Shown in pieces: positions 35,831-48,074 of a stretch of 64,000 nucleotides of DNA. The stretch lies in NCBI GenBank assembly GCA_950295325.1, contig OX485806.1:7192001-7256000 (forward strand), written 5' to 3'. The notes beneath the pieces are model-generated. The model was not told the origin of the DNA, did not search any database, and saw only the letters and a list, made by a program, of their open reading frames with translations. The stretch comes from Polytrichum commune (lineage: Eukaryota; Streptophyta; Polytrichopsida; Polytrichales; Polytrichaceae). Position numbers and translations under genes: made by a program. The stretch's first letter is position 1, and each line of letters opens with the position of its first letter.

Positions 35831-37640
35831 CTTAGAATTTTTATTGTTTTAAAGAAAAAAGTGCTTGTATAATGATTTGGTTGAGACCAAGGATAAAGAT
35901 CCATAATCCAACCGCACGGATGTGGTTTTGAATTAACTCTCTCGAATTTTCTCTTCTATGCCAACACAAAATGAAGTATCTGATTCACACTTGATAGTAT
36001 ATCTTTGATTCAAGCTAAGACCCCAAGCTTTAAGGGTTAAGAAAGACATTCTTCACTTCAAACACTTCTAACTTCATCTTCACTCCAATTTTGAAGCTTG
36101 ACATGACCATCTTTGTGACTCCCAATTGCTGGCTAGATGAGATAATTCTAGATCCAACCCAATTGCCCAAAATTGTGCAAGGAGTTGGAAGTGCTCACAT
36201 AACGATCCATATATATCATTAACCTGCAGTCAAACTAAATGTACATCACATGATGATGTCAAACCAACTGAATGGCGGAGTGAATTCTCTAGAATGGCAA
36301 AGTTCTGTCCCCTAGACACTAATAACCACTTGATGGTTGCAGTGTTGAGCAATCTTCTGCCAGGTAATGACAAAGCCAGATATCATACATCTATAGTAAT
36401 CACCACACATTGATTTCATGTGAACTACTACCTTGCATAACTACAATAGGTAAGGTAATTATGCAAGCTTGCAAGGTTCCAAATGCTGGCATGGGTGGGT
36501 ATCCCTAGATGATTCAGATTGTACAGTGGACACAATCTGTGTTGCAGAACTTACGCAACAAGCCATACTGAATCTTAATGCAACCCTGTCATTCCAATGC
36601 AGGATGTAAGCTATCTTAAGTAACGTGGAACATAGCTTACGTTAAGGATTATTCCTTGCTCATACTCTGAGTAAATAGAAGATACTTTACTCCACATTGT
36701 AACATGTATTTGGATGGAAGGAGTTTAAATTTCTAGCTACATTTAAAACACGTTCATAGCTTTCTGGATAAAGATCGTCACTGATATCACCCAAACTAGG
36801 ATAACATGAGAGCTTATCAACCAGCTGAGTGCAAGTAAAGGAATGTTGACCAACACATGTTGCCCAACTATTGAGCTTCCAAGTTCACCAAACCATGAGT
36901 GATGCTCATGAGTTAGCTCCTGAAGCTACAGGAGAAGGAACAATTCACAGCCAGATTCACATACCAAACAACAGATACATTGAAGAAATAGTTTCCACTT
37001 CGTCTGGGACAACAGAAAACACACCTAAAACCAAATATAACTACCGTCCTTTAACATACTTTCCTTTAACTTAGTGTCACCTTCTGAAATCAAGTTCCTC
37101 CACTTACAAATGACATAATTTGAAGGCAAACCCCGCGTACTAACAAAACTTTTTTTATGTACAAATTTCCTGCCTGCAGATACTCTGCAAGAAGTTAGGT
37201 TCTCACCATTGTGGAACTCGTCCATACGAACATCTCATGATACTACTTTTAGAACTGCGATGTGATCGGTATCAGAAATTCAATTATAACACAGCACACT
37301 GTCCAGAGTAATGATCTATGAGAAGAAGCAGATGCGGGAAGTCAACTACAAACAGTAGTATGAACCACCCCACCCAGGAAGCCATGCACCCAACTAGCAT
37401 TCCTGCCAGAAGGCCACATAGACACTAAAGTCTGACTTGGAAAAAAAAAAAAAACTATGTTACGACGGCACCTCAAGTCACAATGTGAGTGATAACCACC
37501 TCTTTCCAAGTGCTGATTAAAGAGCACCCAGACAATCATGAAACAGCCGAATATCTCAAACTTCCAAAACCACTGCTTCCTTGTTTGTTGAAAAACTATT
37601 CCCATTGTTAATAGAACGAACCGAAGAAGATGATGATGGA
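35831..37640. other. intergenic and 3' flank of the desaturase gene
   Basis: No supported gene. The part nearest 37650 should include the 3' UTR of the desaturase (minus strand). A run of A lies at 37440-37453. Confidence 0.35.
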
Positions 37641-37653
37641 TTTCAATTCCCAT

Positions 37654-39529
37654 TTACAGAAGCGCAACTTCTCTGTTGAAAACCCAGCTGAAGCTTCCAG
37701 TCTTGGGTCCCTTCTTCACCTTGGCCTGTGCCCGCTCTTCTAGTCTCATGATGCGTGGAGGCAATGAGCACACGTACTGTTGCGCGGCCTGGGCCTCGCT
37801 CGACAGCCCTGTAATGTCCGCAACCTCCCATCTCTTCACCAAGTGCTGCATAATCTCTGCGTAATCCCGTGCGGTGTACACCCCGGTCCTTTGGGCCACA
37901 AGCGAGAAGTCGTCAAAAAGGTGCTCATTCTGACCATCGTACATTAAATGTGCGGGCATCGAGATCTTCTTCCTCATCATATCCGCAAATGCGAGCATGG
38001 CACCATTTGGATCAATCTCAAATAGCTTCTCCACAATCTTGGTGTAGGCGTTCTCATGACGCCTTTCATCGGCCGCAATTATGCCGCAGATTGTGGCAAG
38101 CTTCAAGTCACCATGCTCCTTGGCATGCCGAGCGGTGTTCCCATGTGAAATGAAGGTTGCCCGCTCCTGGAAAGCTGTGTACACAAAACCTAAGTATGGG
38201 TTGTTCTCTGTTTGGGGATCCTGCAATCAAACAACCAGGCCAACTTCAGGTCATCAAACACAAACAAAGAACTTGATACACAAACACAACAATCAGCATG
38301 ACCCTGCAATTCCTGCTTCTCTGTGAATCCTTCTAAAAAGACAGTTTTTTGACGTACCAATATTACCCAACAATTCCCCATCACCAAAAAAGGTTGCACC
38401 TGCATATCTTTTCCAAGACAATTGGCTACATTGCACTGTAGAATGCGTGCATTCTACAGAGACACACCCAATTGTGTGCGCAAGAAGGAATGCACTAGAT
38501 ACACTAAACCACACAAACCGAAAGACTTCTTTCGTACCATGCCGGATCCAATCAAATATTGAATGGTCTTCTCCACTTGTCGCATATCCACACGCCCTGT
38601 CAAGTACAAATATTTGTTTAACAAGTCCCCGTGACGATTCTCCTCTGCCGTCCACGCGCGGGTCCAAATTCCCCAGGGAGTGGGACTCGCACCTGTTTCG
38701 TCCCGCGTTCCATCCAGGGTGTTCAGCATGGTCTGATAGGTCGGCAGTGCCTCCTCCGTGATCATATCACCCACCAAACAAACCAGGTAGTCGTCTGGCA
38801 ATCCTGCTGCTCGTTCCTGAAGCTCCTTCACCTCCTCCAAAAACCCTTCCGACGACGGCTCCGGCAGGAAATCCTGAGGCTGCCAACACTTGTCCACATC
38901 CTTCAAGTACGGCAGCAATGTGGTGGACGCCCACCCCTCCAGGGACTTAATCGCTTCCAACTTCTCAGGTGCCAGGGAGTGCATAATTTTCGAGTGTTTC
39001 TCCTTGGGCGCATTGCCTACAACCCTGCAAACACAATAATACAGATTACCATCACCGATTTAGCTTATTACCGGGGGAATACGTATCGACCTCATGTGAT
39101 TCTTTATTGTGCAGATGGTCAGCTGGTCAATTTCCTTCCTGAACCCTACAACAATATCCTCATCTCCTTTCCAGAAATGCGAAATGTTTGTTTTCCACAA
39201 GGCCCGCTTGATCTCCTTCTTTCTGCACTCTTGATGAAATCTCCTCTCTCCACGAGGTATCATCGTAGATACACCCAACTCTACTCTCTCGAGAAAGAAG
39301 AGCCACTGAAAAAAAGGCACACTTACTTCCATTGGTGTGGGAGAGTCGCGGTCATCCTAATTTCCATCTTCCTTAATTTGTAGGTGTGTCCTTTGTTGGC
39401 CTGCCCGTTAAAACAGGCCAAGGAGCTCGTCCTCACATTGCAATCACTCGACCGGTCTACCTTGTTCACGCCCAGCTGCGATACAACACGCGGTGATTCG
39501 CACGCTAAATGACTAGCCACCGCCGCCAT
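37654..39529 (-). CDS. plastid acyl-ACP (stearoyl-ACP) Delta9 desaturase, three exons
   Basis: Exons on the minus strand are 39327-39529, 38538-39024 and 37654-38220. All splice sites are GT-AG and phases match, giving 418 residues. Residues 1 to about 70 form a transit peptide. The mature part has [15 protein letters not shown] [31 protein letters not shown], the first di-iron motif EENRHG (195-200), [13 protein letters not shown] and the second motif DERRHE (281-286). The end, [13 protein letters not shown]...FSWVFNREV, is typical. The enzyme introduces a double bond into stearoyl-ACP in the stroma, using ferredoxin. All expected iron ligands are present and the frame is intact, so it should be functional. 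Introns are 302 and 317 bp. Exact chain-length specificity cannot be read from the sequence. Confidence 0.95.
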
Positions 39530-39559
39530 CCTTCCTCCCTATTGCCGATTTGCCAAACC

Positions 39560-39920
39560 CACCTGCACATCGATGACACAAGTTAACCCAATCCCCCAAT
39601 CCCTGCCAAAACCCCATACAAAACTCCTCCACATAGATAATAACCCTCAAACAAGTACACCACTGAAACCAACCTCGCAAAAACCCACACCACCAAACCC
39701 TATAAACCCCTCCAAGACCTCCCCCACACACACTAACCCTCCCAGATCTACCACTAACCACTCCCCACCCTCCACTAACCGATATCAAAACCTCCCCGTC
39801 CCTCCACCCATCCCGGATTGCCAAACCCAGAAACCCACACAACTACCACCGTCACCATCACTGTAACCATCAACCCTCATTACCAACAGCATACAAAACA
39901 CATACTCAAAAACCTCCTCC
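39560..39920 (-). other. strand-skewed tract upstream of the desaturase
   Basis: On the plus strand this tract is almost only C, A and T, with very few G; on the transcribed side of the desaturase it is G- and T-rich. It lies just before the start codon and is presumably 5' UTR, a 5' UTR intron or promoter. Open frames on both strands are low-complexity artefacts of the skew. Confidence 0.4.
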
Positions 39921-40139
39921 CTACTGCCGGAGTGCGTGAGGTTTCCCTACACGCCCCCTTACTTCTTCACAAGCTTGACAGTGCCAATCACCATAACCAT
40001 AACTCAACGTTTCAACAACATGATGCCATATGGAGCCAACAAACATCTGAGGATTCCTCCCCCCATGTGCATCTTCCTTCACTGACAAGTTTGGCAGAGG
40101 TGACAGAGTTTGAGCGACAGGAAAGAAACCTCAATCTCA

Positions 40140-40560
40140 CCGCACCCGAGTGAATGAATGAAAGAATGAATGATTGTGCGCGTGCGCGCGCTCTCTCTGA
40201 GCCGGTGGGAGGAGAAGTAGAGAGAGAGAGAGAGAAGAGAAGGCGCGGATGCTTGTGCTGGTCGTAATGGTTAACTAAGTACACGGGAGAGGGGAGGGGT
40301 GAGGGGGGACTCTACTACTATTACTCGCTCGCTGCGCAGTGCGGACTCAGCCTGGGAGAAGAGGGAGAGATGAGGACGCGCGACTGCGGCGGCGGCGGCA
40401 GCGGGAAGGGAGCCGGACGGGCGAGGACGGACCGACCGAGGCAGGCGACTACGGCCGGCGGAGCCAGCGAGCGAGGGGAGGCGAGGCGAGGGGGGGGAGG
40501 GAGGCGGCCAAGTGTGTGGTAGGGGAGTGAGGAGCGACGCCCCCCAAGGCGACTCTCCCA
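40140..40560. promoter_or_regulatory. GC-rich block, probable promoter region of the desaturase
   Basis: A short GC-rich, CpG-rich block with GA runs (40217-40240), GCGCGTGCGCGCGC and GGCGGCGGCGG. It stands out from the AT-rich surroundings and lies 0.6-1 kb before the desaturase start codon. A promoter or 5' UTR role is inferred from composition and position only. Confidence 0.4.
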
Positions 40561-41800
40561 CTTATCTCCCACTTTCCCCATGCCCCAATCACATCGTAAA
40601 GACCCGTGCCCATCCGCACCCAACCGAATTGCATTCCCCTTTGTAATCGGACATCGCTTTCTTCTTCCGTAACGCATCGCATCCCACGTGTTTCAGAATG
40701 CATTACGGTTGTGGATAGGCCATCATGTTTTTCAACCGCATCGTAATCGTCGAAACCCATCTTTACGTCTGGTAATGAACTCGAGGGAGCGCATTGACCT
40801 GTTACATAGAATACATGTAATTTTGGGGTTTAGTTTATACACCGACGTGACTAGGAGCCCGTTCTTCCATGCCGCGGTCATGTTGTCTGTTACTACATAC
40901 ACGGGGCGTTGTACTTTACTTGTGTGTAATAGAAATTATGTTCTTCTCTCTTATCTACCACTTACCCAACCCTTTTACTTGGCTCTATACCCCCGTTCAT
41001 AAGGAAAAAGTCAACTCTCCCCACTTATCTCCCACTTTCCCCATGCCCAATCAAATCATAAAAGACCCGTGATGAGCCGAACTGAATTCCCCTTTGTAAT
41101 CGGAGATTGCTTTATTTTGGCGTTACGCATCCCATGTGTTTCGGAATGCATTACGATTATGGATAGGGCATTATGTTTCTCAATCAATCATAATCGTTGA
41201 AACTCATCTTCGGATCTTTATGTTTGGTAATGAACTCGAGGGAGTGCATTCACCTATTACATACACCGGCGCTATACTTTACTTGTGTATAACAAAAATT
41301 CCGCTCTTCCCTCTTATCTACCAGTTGCCCAACCCTTTTACTTGGCTCTATACCCCCATACATGAGGAAAAAGTCAATTCTCCCCACTTCTTTCTCACTT
41401 TCTCAATACACGGGTTGATACCCAAGTCGATACTTGAAAAATTCAACTCTCTCAGTTATCTCCCACTTACCCGGCACTGATACTGGGCTATATACCTATG
41501 TATAAGGAGAAGTTGACTCTCTCCCCAGTTATCTCCCACTTTTCCCAATACACAGGTTGATACCCGAGTCAATATTTGGCTCTATATGTGTGTATTAAGG
41601 AAAGAAAAGAAAAAGAACACCTCTTCACTTACCCGGGCCGATACTTGGCTCTATACCCATATATGAGAACATCTTGTATTTCCCACTTACCTGGGGCAAT
41701 ATACTTGGCACTATACCCATGAATAAGGTACAGGTCAGTATCTTCCACTTACCCTGGCTGATGTCTGGGTCTATACCCATGTATAAGAAAAGATTACAGT
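40555..41800 (+). repeat. complex tandem array upstream of the desaturase
   Basis: A large unit starting CTTATCTCCCACTTTCCCCA at 40561 recurs at 41024 (period 463), with GAATGCATTACG, GTAATGAACTCGAGGGAG and TGTACTTTACTTGTG-type phrases in both. From 41330 on, a shorter motif of the type CCACTTACCCGGGCYGATAC / TTGGCTCTATACCCATGTAT recurs about six to eight times at 50-75 bp spacing. Confidence 0.75.
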
Positions 41801-42119
41801 TTCCTTTCATTTGTTGCTGAGCATGACTAAGCAAGGTTGGAGATAAGGAAATTGCTTGATAACCACAACCATTGCACTCTGGTAAAGAAGAAATGTAACT
41901 CCCATTAAGCCTTCAAAAGCCTGGGGGTTTTAGCTTGGATTAAAAGAAAATCTATTATAAAGTGTGAATTAGAAGCTTTATTTTGTGTGGGCATACAAGA
42001 GAAAGTTTTAGGGAGTTGATTTTGAATCACATCCATGCAGTTGGAAGATGGATATTTACCCTTGGTCTCCACCAAATCTTTTACAAGCATTTTCCTTCAA
42101 ACAATAACCGAATTCCAAG

Positions 42120-42460
42120 ATGTATCAAAATCACTTGATCTTTGATACGATTGGCTAAAAGTTCGAGCTACATAATCTGGTGGGAAAACCCAAAATTATT
42201 CATGTCACTATTTTTTGTTACTTTCCCAAAATAACTAGTTTTGTAACAGAGGAGAGGAAAAATGAAGTGTTTCAACCACTTCGAGATCCATATGTGAGAG
42301 TCATTGATATTAAGTTTCGATCCGTTTACTCTAGATGGTGCAAAACTTTATTGTGTCAAGGTGCAAGAAAAAACCAAGAAAAGAGAGGAGTCAGCCTCAA
42401 GAGATATATCTTTGAGAAATGCTCACAACCACTTTTTGGCCTCTTGAGCATTTAGGAGTT
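42120..42460 (+). repeat. dispersed repeat with a conserved coding-like stretch, copy 2
   Basis: Inverted relative to 35430-35830. The open frame here gives DPYVRVIDIKFRSVYSRWCK then TLLCQGARK. Copy 1 gives the same stretch with conservative changes, which suggests past coding selection. Family unknown. Confidence 0.6.
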
Positions 42461-42996
42461 CAAACACAACATTCATTAACTACAACGTGTTGATGTGGAT
42501 CGAAGGTGGATTGGCATGCAGAAGCTAACGTTGCTTAAGGGATAGATTGTGGTGCCGCTACCTAATCAAAACTCTAAACCATGCGAACCGTTGTTTGTTG
42601 TGTAGCGAATTTAGTCCCCGCAAGGACTCAAAAACTAACTACACCGATCCATATCATAGAAGCAAGAAATACTTACCATGCCAATGAATGGAAATTAACT
42701 TAATAACAAACTGAAAGCTCAACATGCTAGCGTGATACACACAAACAACTCAGTCCCCTTGCCATGCCCCTTCCCCAAGCTCATTGAACTCCACATTTGA
42801 GGGTTGAATGCATATATTTCCGGGACCCTTGTGGTTCTTGATTTCATTGGGCACATGGAAGTTCTCGGTTACTTGCATCTCAAAGTCATTGGTGTGGGTT
42901 TAGATTGGAATTCCATAATTTTAATGGTATTCAGATCCACTATGTGCCTCATGTCCAATATAGTATGTGTAACTAACTGAGAAGATAAGAGAATTA
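42461..42996. other. intergenic, nothing recognised
   Basis: No supported feature. Confidence 0.35.
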
Positions 42997-43568
42997 GGGT
43001 TAGTTCACACCATGGACCATGAAGTCGGACCATGGAGGATGGCCTTTTTTCATGGTCCAAAATTCATGGTCCAACTTCCATGATCCAATTCCTGAAAAAA
43101 TAAAATTACACAACTTTTGGGCCTCTCACTAGGTGTGAACCCAAATGTAGACCAAGAGGAATGGCCCATGCACCAAAAAGTGAATGTGCTCATTCATATA
43201 TATATATATATGCCCCAAAATGGAAATTTTGAAAAAAAAAATCAAGTTTGACCATTCTATTGTCTTCGTCTTCGCTCCCCCCAAAAGGATTTCATTAGAA
43301 GAGTATTATAAAAACATTTATATACCATATGCCCTTGCCTTTTTCTACTAGAGCACCTCTTTTGCCTCTCCCACTGTAAAACATGTTGAACCATGTCACT
43401 GGATAATGAAGGCCTTAAAATATGTCTTTTGGAGACCTCAAACTCCATGGTCACTCTGATATTTTCTACTTGGTGTAAACCGACGTGGTCCTGGGATGAG
43501 TTCAACAACCAACCACATATTTTACATGGTTTTGGGACAACTTCATGGTCCATGGTGTAAACAACCCC
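42997..43568. mobile_element. PIF/Harbinger-like MITE with GGGTTAGTTCACACC ends
   Basis: The left end GGGTTAGTTCACACCATGGA and the right end (other strand GGGGTTGTTTACACCATGGA) are inverted repeats extending through CCATGAAGT. TTA directly flanks both ends (42994-42996 and 43569-43571). CATGGTCC or its complement recurs several times inside. A TA microsatellite lies at 43195-43211. There is no transposase. Confidence 0.72.
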
Positions 43569-43571
43569 TTA

Positions 43572-44480
43572 GATGTGTACTTTTATTCAATACCACATGT
43601 TTACAATATTTTACACTAACTTACTGATGTTGAGGACACTTGGCGCCAAGATATAGGGTATCGAGTGAATAGCCCTTGGATGCAGTTGTGATGCATTCAC
43701 GCCACGTCATAGCCTCTCCTACCTGGTACTTTGAAGGCCTTTATCCACATGCAAGTTCTTTCAAAAGTTGCTTCCTATTTCAAAGACAAACAAATACATA
43801 TCGTAGACACTCTAAACTCCATAGTATCACACTTGTGGCGACCAAAGTGCACGTGATATTACGGAGTTTTGTAGTGTTAACATGGATGAGTGATACTATA
43901 GAAGTAGTCTAGCATGTGACACTATGGAACAACACAAAGGAGATGTGAGGACAATTTGATTTCATTCTCATGTTACCTACGTTAGTGTGGTTTGCTCCAC
44001 TTGGCCTTCCCGGGCGATGTGGCGGATGCATGCACCGACATTCAACAAGTGGCATAAGAGGAAGAAGGAGAAGAAGACACTCCACATGTTGACACATGAC
44101 GCAATGGGAGAGTGTGGGTTGACTTCTTGGGTGGTTTGCATTAATGACAAACTTCGTGATATAAGGGAAAGAAATGTGACAATAAGGAGTGAGATTTGAA
44201 CTACGAACATCCGTTTCCTAGGGATTCGGGATATTAGAGAGTGTGTGGTATTATGGGGGTTGATATGACGGAGTTGAGGGTGTACATATATGTGTTCTTG
44301 TGCTAAAATTTACGTGGTCATAGGGTTTTTATTATCTCACTTCTATCTTCACTAAACTTCTCGTTCATCTCCTAGGCATCCTCTTTACAAATGCTACTCG
44401 AATATTAGTGCCAACTCTACTCACATCTGACTTGGTTGAGACTTCTTCCAAGCATGTTGCCATAGTTGAAGAGGCAATTA
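43572..44480. other. intergenic, nothing recognised
   Basis: No supported gene; short open frames only. Confidence 0.35.
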
Positions 44481-45113
44481 CAGTAATCTCCCGCTTAAGT
44501 ACACACCCCTTTAAGTGTACAATTTTGTTTGACGAAAATCAGGGTTCATACTTTATTGTTTGAACATATCATGCATAGTCCTTTTCCGCGAATGCATGAA
44601 TTTTTTACGCTTGACATTCAATGTCAGTTTGTTAACGTTTTGCTGAAACGTCTCAAACGATTGTCGCATTTCATCATACATCTATCTAGCTTCCGTTTGA
44701 ACATCGGAGCAAAGCAAATGGTTGTCGATGTCAAGAACAATGATGTGTAGAGCTTCAACGCCTTTGAAGTTTGTAGCACTTTCAGATTCAACAAATATCT
44801 CAATAGGCTCTCCCAGCAAATGATCCGTTGCAGTATGTTCTCCCAATTGTCCCAGACTTTCCGGAGAGCGCTTTCACTGACTTCATACTCCCGCCCCAAC
44901 GCCTGCTTGCTCGACACATTCAACTTGCTCAACTTTGCAATGATTTCACATCACTAGGCTTCGGTCAAGCGGGTTGCCTCAGGTTTCATCCGTTTCCTGT
45001 TGCAATTCATCGAATCAGAAGGTCCAGAAAGCGATATGAGTAAAGTACGCACCTACCAACTAAATGCACATCAACGACTCTGGTCCAAAGTGCGTACTTA
45101 AGCGGGAGATTAC
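44481..45113 (-). mobile_element. Tigger/pogo-like element with CENP-B-type HTH relic
   Basis: Inverted ends CAGTAATCTCCCGCTTAAGTAC (left) and GTAATCTCCCGCTTAAGTAC (right, other strand) are near perfect, and TA flanks both sides. Inside, on the minus strand at about 44840-45000, the sequence gives TRLTEA, then IIAKLSKLNVSSKQALGREY and EVSESALRKVWDNWENIL, the helix-turn-helix of CENP-B/Tigger transposases. Two stops interrupt it after TRLTEA. The catalytic half is absent. It is a 0.6-kb non-autonomous derivative, distinct in its ends from the elements at 33071 and 51644. Confidence 0.78.
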
Positions 45114-45114
45114 T

Positions 45115-46198
45115 ATGCAAAGCTCCACTTGGTTTGTATGTTTTTGTTAACCGATCCCACAATTATCATCAAAACAGTTATCAAACCTTGTCACAAAATT
45201 TCATCTGTGGAGGCACGATGTTGTCCATAATTCCCCAATTTTAATCCACGAGCTCGTCAGTTATCGAATCTGGATGAGATCGTCGAGCATATCATTCAAG
45301 GTTGGATCGAGGACTCGTGTTAAAATCACACTGCAATTTTGAGAGCCGGCAAGAAAGAAGGATGCTCCTGCGAAGATGATCTGGTTGATCTCCCAGGACG
45401 TTGATTAGAAGGTTTGATCACCAACGTCGAAATACATCGAATCGAAATGACTAAAACGTCTCTTACATTGAAACAAATTGTTTCGTCTATATGTTTACAT
45501 GCATTACAAACCGCTTAAAGACGACTACATGTACAAAACATCTGATTTACTGTGGTCCTCACTATTCGTCATTGACCCACATTAATTGTCTTGCAATCAC
45601 TGGGTGGCATGGCAGCTTGAGAGGGTGTCACATGACAAATGGTGGGATCGAGTCTAATCAACATGGCACACCAACTTAAATGTCACACTAAACCTGATGA
45701 TTATGCATTGTTTGAATAAGGCGTGTGGAGTACAATAAAGTCCACGCGTATTTTATTTTTCCCTCTATGTCGGCGGCAAGCCGATTACGCATGGAATTCG
45801 TGGCAAGATATTAAATATGGACGGGATCTAATGCAAATCCAACGGCTAGAAAAAGCCGCATGGCTTTACGCGAGGAAATGCCCTTGAGTGGGGTCGTTAT
45901 GCGCGTAAGGACCCACCTCACATTATCTACCACATCATGAAGTTCAAGCTATACTTCATCTTCATCCTCATTGTCATGTGTGAGTAACATTACATGTGAG
46001 AATGAGTTTGAATGTCAAGGCTTTGATAGTGGATCTTTGTCACCGAAGTAAAAAAGGCCCATAATATCGAGATGATTTACGATGATAAACACTATCTATG
46101 GCCAAAAGTACTCTAAATTGTGTAGAATTGTACTTCTGAGGGGGATCAAGTCAAATAGTGGAGGCAGCCAGTGACACCCCAAAGACAACTCTCACATA
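45115..46198. other. intergenic, nothing recognised
   Basis: No supported gene. Confidence 0.35.
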
Positions 46199-46703
46199 GG
46201 GCCACTTCACACACGAGACTGAGAGCCCGAGACCATTACACTTCAAGCACTCTCATTGGTGGAAAAGGCCGGAGCCGGTCCAAGTTCACCTCACAGTACG
46301 CTTGAGGGACCAATGGAGTATGTGAATGCAAGATGGATGTAAAGTCTACATGGATGGATTCTTATATGGCATCGAATGGATCATGTTTCATGGTCACTTG
46401 GATTACTTTCAAAAAACCACCTCTTGGAGGTAGGTCTAACACAAAGCCAGGAGACCACGGCACTCCGAAATCTCACAACCATAGATCTATTCTATTTAAC
46501 CATGTGTGAGGACCCGCATTAATAGAAATTCATTGAAATTGCACTTGGTTGAGGGCCCGGTCACATATGACTTCACACTACACTTGAGGATCCGTGATCA
46601 CACTACATGATTTTGAAGGTGTCTTGGGACGGCCTTTGGACACTTTCTTTTGGGCTTTCACAATTTCATGGTCACGGCTCTAGGCGCGTGTGTGAAGTGA
46701 CCC
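46199..46703. mobile_element. PIF/Harbinger-like MITE, copy 2 (inverted, unduplicated)
   Basis: Ends GGGCCACTTCACACACGAG and, on the other strand, GGGTCACTTCACACACGCG. The interior is the reverse complement of 3079-3747 (for example GAGGGCCCGGTCACATATGA and GGAGGTAGGTCTAACACAAA), with the 175-bp segment present once. Flanks are ATA on the left and TTA on the right, so one target copy may have mutated. Confidence 0.65.
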
Positions 46704-46897
46704 TTATCTAACTCGTACTTTTACCGGACTATTCCCCTTTAATATGATCGACACCCCAAGCCCATCCCATCATGCACTTTCTCAAATATCACACTCACTG
46801 TCTTGCCTTGATGGATGCCCTAGGCATTGATTTAGTATGTTTGCGTTCAATTATTTCATTGTTTATCTTACTTCTTTTTCTTTTGTGCGTGTGGGTG

Positions 46898-46908
46898 GGG
46901 GGGGGGGG
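46898..46908 (+). repeat. poly(G) tract
   Basis: A run of about eleven G, with further G-rich sequence before it. Confidence 0.85.
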
Positions 46909-47166
46909 TCGTTAAGAAGTTCAACTTTATTTTGGTGTGATTTTGTTCAAGTACTTTTATCATAAAATTCTTTTACTCTTATGGTACAATTTCATTGTTC
47001 TGTTTATAATCTGGCATGTGCCAAACTTGCTGATAATACTCAACATTGTTAGAAATCACAACATGGCACCTTACCATTAAGCTCAAACAAACAAGATTTC
47101 ATCATATATATTGCATTTATATCTAGATTGAACGTCCATGGAGATGTGGACCTTGGAAGTTAGATA

Positions 47167-47548
47167 CTACCACTAAATATGATATTTAGTGTCACCGATC
47201 CTAATTGTCTTGCTCAATACTAATTGTAAACTGCGGTATAATGTCACCAACACTAAATGTTAAGCCAACATTATTTGTCATTTGTTGTAAAAAAAATTGG
47301 GGGATTATAGATCTACAATGTTGCAATTACTATCACTTACCAAGTGATTTCTTCACCCAAATCCCAATCATCCATGAAAACAAATTCATCACAACTTGCT
47401 GACAAGAGAAGGTATGGTTTTGGTCAACGGATGAACTCATCCACCATCCATGACAATGCTTGTTCACTTATTCATAAGAAGTGTCATCCCAAAAGTTCCC
47501 ATGGTGACATAAAATACCATATAACACTAAATACCATATTTAGTGTAG
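47167..47548. mobile_element. MITE related to the TATTTAGTGTCAC family
   Basis: The left end CTACCACTAAATATGATATT leads into TAGTGTCACC. The right end read on the other strand is CTACACTAAATATGGTATTT leading into AGTGTTATATGG. The length is about 382 bp. The end sequences resemble 6220-6441, the interior less so. Confidence 0.5.
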
Positions 47549-47714
47549 CATCTAATGGTAGTCATCTTGGCCCCACCGAGTGGATGATAGTCACTGAGGA
47601 ATGTCATGGTTTTGTAAAGAAAATGGTTGGGAATATGTGGAAATATTGATTTATCAGAAACTATATTTTTATATCGTAATTTGGTTGTTGACAAATGAAG
47701 GTCTTCCAGAGTAT

Positions 47715-48074
47715 ACGGTATAAATTGCCCTTGGCTAGATCACATCTTCATTCGGATGGGCCCCGCCCCTCCCACGCCTCCTTCACTGCCCAATCTTCCT
47801 TCCGGCACTTGCATGAGAACTCTTCCCTGTTGGGAACCAATGTGACAATACCCGGTCACTTAAGCCATTAAGCTCCTTTGGCATGTGAAGGAACTCCACC
47901 ACTTAACTTAGTAATATTGAAAGTGATGTCAACTTGACCGGGAATTTTCACATTGGCTCCCAACGAGGAAGAGTTCCCACACAAGTGCATGGATGAAGAC
48001 CATGCAGTGAAGGAGGCTTGGGAAGGGTGGGGCCCAACCGAATGAAGATGTGTTCTAGCCTGGGGAGTATAAAC
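47715..48074. mobile_element. 360-bp foldback element with ~155-bp arms
   Basis: Two long arms face each other. The left arm includes CACATCTTCATTCGGATGGG, GCCTCCTTCACTGC, GAACTCTTCCCTGTTGGGA and CCAATGTGACAATACCCGGT. The right arm read on the other strand gives CACATCTTCATTCGGTTGGG, GCCTCCTTCACTGC, GAACTCTTCCTCGTTGGGA and CCAATGTGAAAATTCCCGGT. The spacer is short (about 60 bp). No coding capacity. RNA from this segment would form a long hairpin. Confidence 0.8.

Noticed and set aside
38631..39383. 250-residue plus-strand frame opposite the desaturase
   Set aside because: Antisense to exons 1 and 2 of the desaturase; no motif of its own.
39513..40760. Gly-, Pro- or Arg-rich frames upstream of the desaturase
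   Set aside because: Products of strand skew and GC-rich simple sequence.
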